The notes under the pieces were generated by a model. That model did no database searches and was not told the DNA's origin. It saw only the letters and a program-made list of their open reading frames with translations. Both the position numbers and the translations under genes were made by a program. A stretch of DNA of 15,280 bases from JABISG01 sp963581435. GTDB taxonomy: Bacteria; Planctomycetota; Planctomycetia; Planctomycetales; Planctomycetaceae. Numbering within the stretch: position 1 is the stretch's first letter; every line of letters begins with the position of its first letter. This document shows, one piece after another, positions 1-12,000 of the stretch. The stretch spans positions 1-15,280 of the forward strand of contig CAUZOL010000150.1 in the NCBI GenBank assembly GCA_963581435.1, read 5' to 3'.

Positions 1-3000
1 TTAGTACGGCGGCTGGCGAATTCGCCGTCCAGACATTCACCGTGGTGGTGGACGACGGGCAGTTGACGCTGCGGATTCAGGATGACGATGGGTGGGCGGC
101 CATTAATGCCGTGTCGATCACCGCGATCGATGTGCCGGTCGTCTCGGCAGACTTTCAACTCGAACAAATTCAGTCAGGCGCGGGCGACACGGTCGTCAAT
201 GGTGGCACGCTGGCACAAAGCCCAGCCGCGCTGACACTCTTCTTCACCCCCGGCCAGGAGATCGACCCGAATTCGCTTGGCGGCATCACTGTGACGCGCG
301 CCGGGTCGGACGGCCAATTCGGAAATGGCAACGATGTTGTTGTTACTCCCGACTCCATGTGGGTTGGCTCTTCAAGCCAGGTCGGCCTTGCGTTCATGAG
401 CGTTCTTCCGGGCGACATGTACCGCATCACTATTTCTGGCACCGGCGCGACGCCGTTAATGAACCTGTCCGGTGAAACCTACGGTCAAGGGACGGACGAG
501 TCCGTCACGTTTACGATTGGCACGCCGTTGCCGGCTTCTGTGGACTTTGAACTGGATCAGATTTCGACGGATGTTGGCGGGCTGCTGGTGGATGGCGATG
601 TTCTTGATCAGGCCCCAGCCGAACTGGAATTCATCTTTGCTGCCGGTCAGATAGTCGATCTGGCAACGCAGGACGGCATCACCTTAACGCGTGCCGGGTT
701 AGACGGTCTCTTCGGAGATCCGAACGACGTCGTTATCACTTTAGGGGCTGGGTCGCTTGGCACGTCAGACGAAGTCACCATCCCAATCACCGACCTTCTT
801 CTTCCAAACGACTTGTACCAGATCACCATCGCGGGATCCGGCGCGACGCCGTTGCAGAATACTTTGGGCGAAGACTTCAATGGCGGTGTGGACGTAACCG
901 TCACATTCACGCTGGATGTCCGGCCCCCGCCGAGCCTGCAATTCACCGAGATGAATTCGAACCTGGGTGGTCCTCCGATCCAGGATGATCAGATTCTCGA
1001 TCAGTCTCCGACGGAACTGACATTCCTGTTTGGTTCCGGTCTGGTGATCAATCCGGCGACCTTGAACGGACCAACAGATGGCGTCGATGACGATGGCATT
1101 CAGGTTGTTCGCGCGGGAGCCGATGGCGTGCTCGGCACTGCCGATGACGTGACCATCACCCCCGGTTTTATCGGCCTGCGTGACATTCCAAACGATGTCG
1201 TCGTCCGGTTTGTTGAAACTCTGCCCGATGACCTGTATCAGGTGACGATCTTCGGAACCGGCCTGAACACACTGCAGGACAGTGCCGGCAACATTTTCAA
1301 TGACGGCGTCGATCTCGTCCGCACGTTCGAGTTGGACCTCGGTGCACAGGTCGTCGCAATTGTTCCACAACCGGTGACACGCCAGCAGATCATCGAAGTG
1401 GTGGATGCCGGGCTGGTCGCCGACGGTGATACCATTTCCGTAACGGTTGCCGGGACGCAGGTTGTCTTTGAACTGGAAGACTCGAATGGTGTCGCCGGCG
1501 TTGATTCCGGAAACATCGCCATCGACTTCACCAGCGGGGCGGGCGGCACAACCGCCACCGCAATCGCCGCCGCGATTGCGGCAGAGATCGATGCACTGCT
1601 TGGCGTAGGTGCTGGCGTAACTACTGGCGCAGGCGGAAATCCGTTGATCACGATCACCGGCGTTTCCACCACACCGACCGTTTCGGTTGCCGCAGCCGAT
1701 CCGGCGGCCTTCACCGCCAGCGAGGGCGGCCTCAAGCAAAACGACAACGTGATTGTCATTCACTTCAATGAAGACGATCTCGACCCGGACTCCGCAATCA
1801 ATCCCGATGTCTATCAGCTGATCGATACCAAAGGCACGCTCGACATCACCGACGATGACGATTCGCCTGCGACGCTATTGACATCTTCGGACGGCGTCGT
1901 GTACGACAGTGTCGCCAACACGGTTACGCTGACCTACGACGCACCGATTGCCTTTGGGACGTATCGACTGAGAATCGGTGTGTCCGATCCGCGATCGACG
2001 TCGGAACTGGCCGTGGGCGACGGCGGCGATCTCAATTCCAGTTTCGATTCGGCCACGCTGTTTAATTCAACGCAGAATGTCGCGCTGGGTGCCGGCGACT
2101 TGATCGTCATCAATTCGCAAATCCAATCACAGTCCATCGCGCTGCCGCCGCTGGCGGGCGGCGTGGATGAGCCGGGTCACCGCCAGATTCCCGTCGAGTC
2201 GCACGTTGGTAGTTCGGGAACAACCCCCGTCGTCCCCGACGCCATCAGCCAACTATCCTACAATTTTCAGGACGTGATCGGCAGCGACCCGCAAGGCAAC
2301 ACGCTGTTCAATCTGATTTCTGAAGAGGAAAAAGTTCGCGCACGTGAGATCTTCGAGATCTACGCCGAGCGTCTCGGGATCGAGTTCATCGAAACACCGT
2401 CATCCGGACTTCTCGTGGCGACCGGTGATATGCGAGCCGTCAGTCCGGTCATCACAGTCGGTCCTGGCGGTGTCGCCGGCATTTCTGGCGGCCCCATCGT
2501 CGTCATGGATCCTGCCGACACCAGCAACAGTACTTTCGGCGGTTCCTGGCAGAGAGTGGCGTTTCACGAAATCGGCCACTCGCTTGACCTCGGTCATTCC
2601 TACGACATCCCATCGGTGCAGGGTGCCGGACTGACGGGCGAAGGGATCTTCACCGGCGATCACGATTTCACTCACCTCGAACGGCTGTTCCGACCTGATT
2701 CAACCGACATCGATCTCTACGAGTTCGACCTGGCCGAAGACGGTCTGTTTACCGCAGAGGTCTTCGCGGAACGGCTAACCGCTGTCAGCCTGCTGAACAG
2801 TGCGCTCACGCTCTATCGCGAAAACGCTGATGGAAGCCGCGAAGTGGTTGCCCGCAACGACGACTACTTCAGCAACGACGCATATCTTGAGTTGAACCTG
2901 ACGGCAGGAACGTACTTTGTCGGTGTCACCAGTACCGGCAATCTCGATTACGATCCCACCGTTTCTGATACCGGTTCGGGTGGTACGACCGATGGTAATT

Positions 3001-6000
3001 ACGAACTCCGATTCAGCTTCCTGGCAGACCCGATAGACGGCGATTTTCTCATCGACTCCACGGGGACGGCATTCGATGGCGATGCCGACGGTATTGCCGG
3101 TGGAGTGCATGAGTTCTTTTTCCAAGCTGGCGAAACGATTTTTGTCGATAAAGCGACCGCCAGCACGGCACAAGACGGCACGCTGGACAACCCGTACAGC
3201 GAGATCGACGTGGCCTTGGAAAACGTCACAGGATCGACCGACATCATTCGCATCGTCGGCAATGGCGGTGCCGACGGCGACTTGGCAACTCCGGAAGACT
3301 CTCAGACGTATCAGATTGGATTCGGCGACGATTTCGCGGAATTGGAAGACGGCATCACCTTTATCGTTCCGCAGGGCGTGACGGTGATGATTGACCAGGG
3401 AGCCGTTTTCAAGCTGCAGAATGCAATCATCGATGTTGGAAGTTCTTCCGACTTGATTGATCGCAGTCAGGCGGCACTGCAAATTCTTGGAACTCCAGAC
3501 AATCAGGTTGTCCTCACCTCGAACGGCAACGATGCCATCGGCGGCGATACCGATGGTGTCTCCGACGGTGCCAATCCCGGCGATTGGGGTGGTGTCGTGT
3601 TCCGGGGCGATTCCGATTTGGAAGACGACGGCGTCTTTCTGAACTACGTGAATCAGGCCGACATTACTTTCGGTGGCGGCCAGGTTCTTGTCAGTTCGGT
3701 ACTCGATATCTACAACCCGATTCACGTCATTAATGCCCGTCCCACGATTTCCTTCAACACCATTACTCAAAGTGCTGATGCGGCAATCTCGGCCAGTCTG
3801 GAAAGTTTCGCCGACACCATCGACGGCAACCGAGATGCCACTTTGAGCAGAATCGGATTGGACGTCCACGGAAACACCGTCGTCAATAACAGCATCAACG
3901 GTTTGTTTGTCGCAGTCGAGACAGTGTTCGGAAATCAGATTGACGAAATCGACTTTTCCGCTCGCTTCGACGATACCGACATCGTCCACGTGGTCACCGA
4001 GAACATTCAGCTTGTCGGCAGTCCCGGCGGTCCGATTCTAGTGGGCGGCGCCTTGCAGGCACGTGAAAGTGGTCGGCTGCGAGTCGATGCCTCGACGATC
4101 GTCAAATTGTCCGGTGCACGCATTGAAGGCGAACGCGGACACTCCAACTTCATCGCCGAAGGTACCGAAGAACAGCAGATTATCTTCACTTCAATCTTCG
4201 ACGATCGTTATGGTCGTAGCGGCACATCCGACACGACGAACGATACCGACAACTCATCTGCATCGAGCGGCGATTGGGGCGGATTCGTCATGAATCACTC
4301 GTCGAACGCAAGTATCGATCAGTCGAATATTGCATACGGCGGTGGTCTTGTGCCGATCGAGGGCGGGTTCGATAGCTTTAACGTCATCGAAGTTCATCAG
4401 GCCGACCTGCGTTTGACCAACAGTCGTCTGGACAGCAACGCAAATGGCAGTTCCAGTAGCAATCGCAACGGCCGCGGCACAAACGATGCCACCACCATAT
4501 TCATTCGTGGCGCGCAGCCAATTATCGTTGGTAATGATTTTGTCGCCAACGATGGCAGTGTCGCCAGTGTGAACGCCAACTCGATGACCCCCGATGTCGT
4601 TCGCGATTTGGGACGCAGCACGGGAGTGGCCGATGCGTTCACTCAGTTTCCCTCAAACTACGGTCCGCTTGTGCGGCTGAACCGTGTCGGCTCTACAATC
4701 GCTTTGCCGGCTCCTACTCGAGTTGCGACGGAGTTGATTACGAACGGTGGTTTTGAAACCGGAGACTTCACCGGTTGGACGCTGGCAGACACCGGCAGCG
4801 GAAACTGGTCAATCAACGACGGAACCTTCGACCCAGACGGGCCTGGCGACGCGCTGCCGCCAATTTCCGGGAACTTCGATGCAATCACTGCACAGGCCGG
4901 ACCGGGTCTGCATCTGCTTTCCGAATCCATTGGTGTTCCCAGCAATATCCAGTCCGCTGTTCTGAGTTGGTCGGATCGTATCCGCAACGATGCTTCCGAG
5001 TTCAGCGATCCGAACCAGGAGTGGCGAGTCCTGATTCTGGATTCGTCCGGAAATCTGATTCAAGAAATCTTTTCGACCGATCCCGGTGATCCGCTACAAC
5101 AGATCGGCCCCAACAATCGTTCGTTCGACATCACCTCGCTGCTGCAATCTCTGGAAGGCGAGCAGATTCGACTGAGCTTCGAAGAGCAGAACGATTCAGG
5201 CTTCTTCAATGTGACGCTGGACGATGTCAGCCTGCAACTCGAGACGGGGTCACCGACGCCGGCACCGGCGCCCAGTAGCCGCTCAAACGGAATCAACGGT
5301 ATTGAAATTCGGGCCGAGGAGTTGACGGTCGAGTCTGTGTGGGACGACACCGACATCGTCCACGTACTGCGTGGCGATATCTCGATCCCCAACTTCCACA
5401 CCTACGGTGGTCTGCGGTTGGAAAGTTCCGTCGACAACAGTTTGGTCGTCAAGTTGTCTGGTGCGAACGCAGGCTTTACCGCGACAGGTCGTGGACTCGA
5501 TATTAATGACCGAATCGGTGGCAGCCTGCAAATCGTCGGGCAGCCGCTGAATCCCGTCGTCTTGACCTCGTTGAGTGACGACACTATTGGTGCCGGCCTC
5601 GACATTAATGGCCTGCCGCAGAATGACACGAACGGCGATGGCGCACCGCCGTCCGCTGCCTTAGCCCCGGCTTCAAGCTCTAGCGATGGCCACGTGCACG
5701 ACGACAGCCACTCGCATGATGCTATCGATAGCATCGTCGTCGATTCGCACACATACCACGACAGCCATCTTGGCGATTCGACGTCAGACGTTCCAACAAT
5801 CAACTTCGGCGAGTCGCTTACGATCTTCGGCCCGCACCACACCGACGCTGGACACCCCGGCAGCCCCACAACGCACTTCTTTGCGGAGACTGGTGACGCA
5901 GACCATTTCGCGTGGCAGGATCAAGACCTCTCCACGCCGAATGTGATCGATATCAATTACGACTTCCGGGACCTCAACGGCGTCACCAATGTCATCACGC

Positions 6001-9000
6001 CGGGCCAGATCACCATGGCTGAGTTGGCGCTGCGGGCATGGGAAAATGCTACGGCTGGCGCAATTAACTTCGTACGAAATACGACCGCACCCCGCGCGGA
6101 CGTGATCATCATCGGCACGGGTAATCTTTCTGCTCTCGGCGGCGCGAGCGGTGTTGGGGGAACCCTTGGACTGGGCGGCGGCACCTTCACTCACAATGCC
6201 AACCACACCATTACCGCCGGCTCGGCTTGGCAGGATTCATCAGAAACCTGGGACGAAAACTTTAACAATGGCAACCCAACCGGCACCTTCGATTATTTCA
6301 CCATTGCAGCTCAGGAAATCGGACACGCCATCGGCTTGGGTCACACGACTGACATCGCTGGACCGGACCTCATGGACGGTTCTTACACCGGCGAGCAGAC
6401 GGTGGCTTCAGTCAATGACATCGCTCATGTCCAAGTGGTCTACGGCGTTGGCTCCGGCGGAGGTGGCACAGGGGCCGTTGCTCAACCGGGCGACTGGCGC
6501 AGTGTTCGTTTAGAGCAGTTCAGTAACGATCGAAATGTCGAAGTCTTCAACGAGTTGGAAGGGCCGCTGCTGGCAGACCTGAGCGACGCGGAGCAAAATG
6601 CGATTCCGCCCAACGCACAATTCCTGGGAGAACTGGCACCCGATGAAGAACACGGTGACGAAAATCGCCGGCTCGGCTTCGAAGTGTATGGCTTTATCGC
6701 GGCTGACGACTCCGGCGACACGGACGTCTACAGTTTCAACGCCGATGCCGGCAGTCAGATCTGGATCGACATCGATCGCACAGATCCCACGCTGAACGCC
6801 GTCGTCGAATTGCTCGATCCGCTGGGCAACGTCCTGGCCCAGTCGATCAACAACACCACGTTCTCCGGTTTGGCGTCCTCGCTGATCGAAGACACACGGC
6901 TGGGAGGCGACTTCTACACCAGTAATCCCAACGACCCAGGAATGCGGCTCATCCTGCCGGGCGTCGAAGATCAATCAACAACATACTTCATTCGCGTTCG
7001 GAGTAACTCGACCGATCTGTCCGACATCAATGGCGGGTTAACAACAGGTAACTATCAACTGCAAGTTCGAGTCAACCAGTTTGATGATCAACCCGGCTCG
7101 ACGATCCGATACGCCGACATTCGCTTCGCGACCAACGGCATCGAAATCCTGGGGCTGCCCGGTCACTCGCCACTTGTGGGAGAAGCGGGTGAGTCAAGCG
7201 CTGCCAACAACACCCGCGGTCAAGCGCAGAACATCGGAAACCTGCTCGACAGCGACCGCAACACGATTAGTGTCGGTGGCAGCCTTTCCAGCTTGGGCGA
7301 CGTCGATTTCTACCAATTCACCATCGATTACGATCTGGTGCAGGCAATTGGCGGCGCGAACAATGGTGATAGGACCTTTGCAACGATATTCGATATCGAT
7401 TACGCCGACGGACTCTCCCGGCCCGATACAACGCTCTCAATTTTCGATGCCAGCGGGAACCTGATTTATGTTGCCAGAGATTCCAACATCGAAGACGATC
7501 AACCCCGACAGACCGAAGGAGTTGACTTCACCGATGATCTGCGAGGATCCGTCGGCGAACTCGATCCGTTCATCGGCTCGATTCAGTTGCCTGCAGGGGT
7601 TGTCCCCGCAGGTTCGACCAATACCTATTTTGTTGCCGTTTCTCAGCAGTCCCGTTTGGCCACTGCCCTCAACGGCACGTTCATTGGCAACTCAACGAAT
7701 ACGACGGTTCGATTGGAACCGGTCAACTCGATCCAGCGCATCGTTGAGGACCACATCGGCTCGATTGGTTACCTGGCTGGCAGCGAGGCTCTAGGATTCC
7801 AGATTCAAGTCGATCCGGTCAGCCCGGCTCTGTTTGATGTTGGGAACACGATCGATCTGAACACACACGTCACTCAGTTCACGCTCGGCGACGTCCAGCT
7901 GTTTGTGCACACCGGCGGAAGCGTGGTTTCTGTTGATCCGCTCACCGGGGCGACTAACTATGTCGCCAACGTCGGCGACAACTACGGCGACATCGCCATG
8001 CGGTGGGACGGCGTATTGTTCGGCTACACCCAGGGTGGCGCTCGAGCCGGGGGAGGCACTTATAGCGCGTTTGATCTCGGGTCAAACACGCGGGTCAATC
8101 TGGGCAATAGCGGCATCGCCGCCAATCCGGGCGGACGCAGCACTGCATTCGACGCAATGGCCTTCAGTTACAGCACCGCCACCGACAACTTCAATGGCCC
8201 CGGTATTCCATCATCCAGTTATGCCTTTAATAATTTCGCGTTCGACGTCGATAACGACGGGGCCACTCCGGGCAACTCGGCCGGCCTCTACCGCATCAAT
8301 GCTGATACCGGTGCCGCACGCGATGAAGACGTTAATGTTGTCGGACACCAGGCGAATATCAACAGGTTGTTTTATGAAAACGCCGGCTTGACCGGCGACA
8401 TCACCGGCATGGCGTTCACCAGCATCACCGGTGGTACGCTGCTGGGTGTCGATGATACCGGCAACCTGTGGAACATGTTCGGCAGAAACATTATTCAGAC
8501 TAATGTCACTGAAACCGGTGTCGGCTTCACCGGGTTGACAAACGGTCCTCAGAATCTGTTGCTCGACCTCAACTTTGACGGCACCGCCGATTCCCTCGCC
8601 GATGTGTTTTTTGCCACGGGAACCGATGGGGCAATGTACGCCCTCGATGCGAGCGGAACGCTGGTCAACGTTTGGGATACCAACAGCGACAACATCGCGG
8701 ATTCCTCGTCTCTTAGTCTTGGTCTTGGAAGTACCACCGGTCTGGCCTTTTCAACGCTCGACTTCAATCTCTGGCATACGACGAATAATCGTGGCGGAAA
8801 TGCCGGACATGGCATTAATGCCGCCCCAGATTTCAGCCGAGACGCAGTTGACGGAGAAACGAGTTTCTACTTCGGTATGGAACCGTTTGTCACTGACCCA
8901 TCCGACGATTATCGAACGTTTGGCCAGAATGCTCAGTTCGGAGTTCAGTCGAGTATCTTCCAGGAAGCGGCCACCAACGCCAGCCGCCCCGCAGCGGTCA

Positions 9001-12000
9001 CCAGTTCGGTTATCGGCGGTGCGATTCGGGATTCGTACAACCTTCCCGGCGGTGCGCACGGCAGCCTGACCACCAACTCCTTCAGTCTGGAAGGCTACGA
9101 TGCCAATGACCGGCCGACCATGTACTTCAATTACTTTATCGATACGCAAGGTGCCAACAGCGATGACTCGATGCTCGACAGCGCCCGCGTGTTCGTTTCC
9201 GACGACGGCGGCCTGAACTACACATTGCTGACGACCAACAATTCAATATTGGATCAGGAGTTAGCGGATATTCTCTCGGTGAATTCCGAATACACAACAA
9301 ACTTGCAGCAGCAAGTGCAGGAATTGCACGACAACACCGGCGACACCGTTGGCTTTAGGCAGGCACGCGTCGATTTGGGCGAGTTTGTCGGCGAATCCAA
9401 CCTGACTCTGCGGTTCGATTTTAACACGGCCGGTTCCTTCAATATTGCCGGCGACATCACAGCACTGGACCCATCGTTGCCGGGCGAAGTCAATACGGGC
9501 GACCTGAATAACCGCAGCCGTGCGAGCGCCAACGACTTCGAAGGTTTTTACATCGATGACATCATCATCGGCTTCGCCGAACGCGGCGAAATGGTCACCA
9601 ACGCCACCGCCGGTCTGTCAACGTTTTTCGTAACGCCCGATGATCCCGATTCCGAGGAAGTGACCGCCGGTACCTATCAACTGGAAATTCGCCGCGGCAC
9701 CGAATACGGAGTCAGCATTGCAGATGCCGGTTCCGAAATTATCCTCCTGCCAATCGGCGACACCAATACCCGTTTGACTTCTGGAATCACCCTGATTGCC
9801 CCCGCTGGTAGTGCGATCGCCGACGGTGACGTCTTTACCATCTTCGACGGCGTGCATGACATCGAATTTGAATTCAATAACACCGGTGGAGTGCTCGCCG
9901 GCCGCGTTGCCATCGGCTTTAATTCAACCGACTCAGATTTCGTCATCGGCAACAAAATGGCGGCCGCCATCAACACCGTGAACACGCAGTTTCCGGACCT
10001 CGTTCCTGATTTCGCCGTTCGCGCGTCTTCCATCACCACCAGCAATCTGGTCGAACTCTCCGACGCGATCTCCTCCCAGACGGGCGCCACTCCGTTGAAC
10101 CTGAGGGTGGATCTGGTAACGGACTCATTTTCTGAGAACGGTGGAAGCACAACTGCCACCATCAACCGGGAAGGCGATAATACCCTGGGGTTGACCGTCA
10201 CCCTCACCGCCATCGATCCGAACACGGGTGCCCCCAGCGGTGATGTGACGCTGTCCTCAACAATGGTTACGTTCGCCGCCGGCTCCAGCACATCCGCTTC
10301 GTTCACGATCACTGGCGTCGATAACGCGATCGCGGACGGCGCCCAGTCGGCTTTCATTCAGGCCACGGTTATCGGTTTCACCAGCATTGGCGACATGGTC
10401 GATGTCATCGATGACGAAACTGCGACATTGATCTTAACGGTTCCCACAATGACGACGGTTGTGGAATCGGCCGCCGCCGCCGCTGGCGGCGTGACAGACG
10501 TCCCCTTCAGCGAAAATGTCGATATCGTCTTCATCGGCAACGAAATCTTGAACGATGAAGTAGTCGATGACTTTGCCCAAGTTGTATTTCCAACGGGGGC
10601 ATCGCCATTCACTTTTGACTTCTTTGGCACGACGTATACGGAGCTGTTCGTCAACTCGCATGGACTGATCACTTTTGGGTCTGGAACGACTGCGTTTCTT
10701 AACGACAACCTGACCGGCGGCGTCGGCGGCGTCACGCAGGCGGCCATCGCCCCCTTGTGGGACAATTGGTCGACATCTGAGACCGCCGGCCCTGGCTCTG
10801 ATGCCGTGTATGCCGCCTTTAAGAGCGACCCGGACAATCCGGGCTTCCAGCAACTCGTCATCCGTTGGGAAAGCGTTCCGCAGACTTTTGGGGCATCAGG
10901 TCCGGTAACATTTGAAGCGGTACTGAAGAATTTCGACAACTCAATTCAATTCAACTACGTTAACCTGGATGCGGGCGATCCGGCATTCGACAACGGTGCA
11001 TCGGCCACGATCGGCCTCAAGGATGTCGGCGTGCAAGGCATCGATCGTCTGCTGGTCTCGTTCAACAATGGCACCAACCCACTGACACTGATTGGCAGCG
11101 GCCAAAGCATTCGGGTCGCGCCACCAACCGGTGCCGTGGTGGCAACGGTCACCCGCAACACGCCGACAAACACCGACCTGGTTGTCGATCTGACCAGTCT
11201 TGATACCACCGAGGCCAGTGTTCCAACCACAGTCACTATTCTCGCCGGTCAAACTTCGGCAACCTTCTTCATCAGCCCGGTCGATGACCTCTTCATCGAC
11301 GGGCCGCAGGTCGCCACCATCGTGGCTTCCGCATCGGGCTTCCTTCACGACGAAGATTCGATCACCGTTCTTGACGACGGGGACACCGTGCCAATCGGAA
11401 CGTCTACGTGGGTGTCACAGGGGCCGGGTGCTACACAGAACGGGCAGGTCGAAAATATCACGCCCAACAACGAAGTCATCGGTGCCATTCATGCCGTCGT
11501 CGCGCATCCGACCGATCCCGATATCATGTATATCGCGGCAGTCAACGGTGGCATCTGGCGGACCACGGATGCCACGTCGGCCAGTCCCGATTGGGAACCG
11601 CTGACCGACGACCTCTCGTCGCTCTCGATGGGCGCATTAGAAATGGACCCAGGGAACAACCAAGTTCTGCTGGCCGGCGTGGGACACGTCAGCAGCTTTG
11701 CACAAATCGGCGGCGCTCTAACCGGATTACAGCTGACAACGGACGGCGGCAATACCTTTACTGAGATCACCGACCCCCTGCTTGTCGGACGAAACTTCGT
11801 GGCCGTTGCCATCCGCGGCAACGTCCTGTTGGCCGGTGCCAACGCATTCGGCGGCGGAGTCGGTGAAGGTCTGTATCGAAGTATCGACCTGGGTGCCACC
11901 TGGTCGTTCGTCTCGGGAACAAGCGGACTGGACTTCGGTGCGACGTTCGACATCGCGGGCGACCCCAGCGACCCGTCCCGGCTCTACGTTTCCGTTCAGG

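Noticed and set aside
765..1763. Long open frame on the minus strand (332 codons)
   Set aside because: Same reason: antisense in codon register to the tandem beta-sandwich modules and Ig-like domain; no domain, no plausible ribosome binding context judged, and the sense strand is clearly coding.
3075..3104. TSP3 or dockerin domain from 'DGDADGIAGG'
   Set aside because: A single acidic loop, with no second loop or paired helix at the right spacing; at most an isolated calcium site.
2775..3989. Long open frame on the minus strand (404 codons)
   Set aside because: It is in exact codon register with the sense frame, so it stays open simply because the sense gene rarely uses TTA, CTA or TCA. Its translation has no recognisable domain, whereas the sense strand here encodes a PPC domain and a beta-helix.
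5643..6482. Metzincin 2 as a separate gene
   Set aside because: No stop codon precedes it and none follows it in frame, and beta-helix sequence resumes directly after it in the same frame. It is a domain, not an independent gene.
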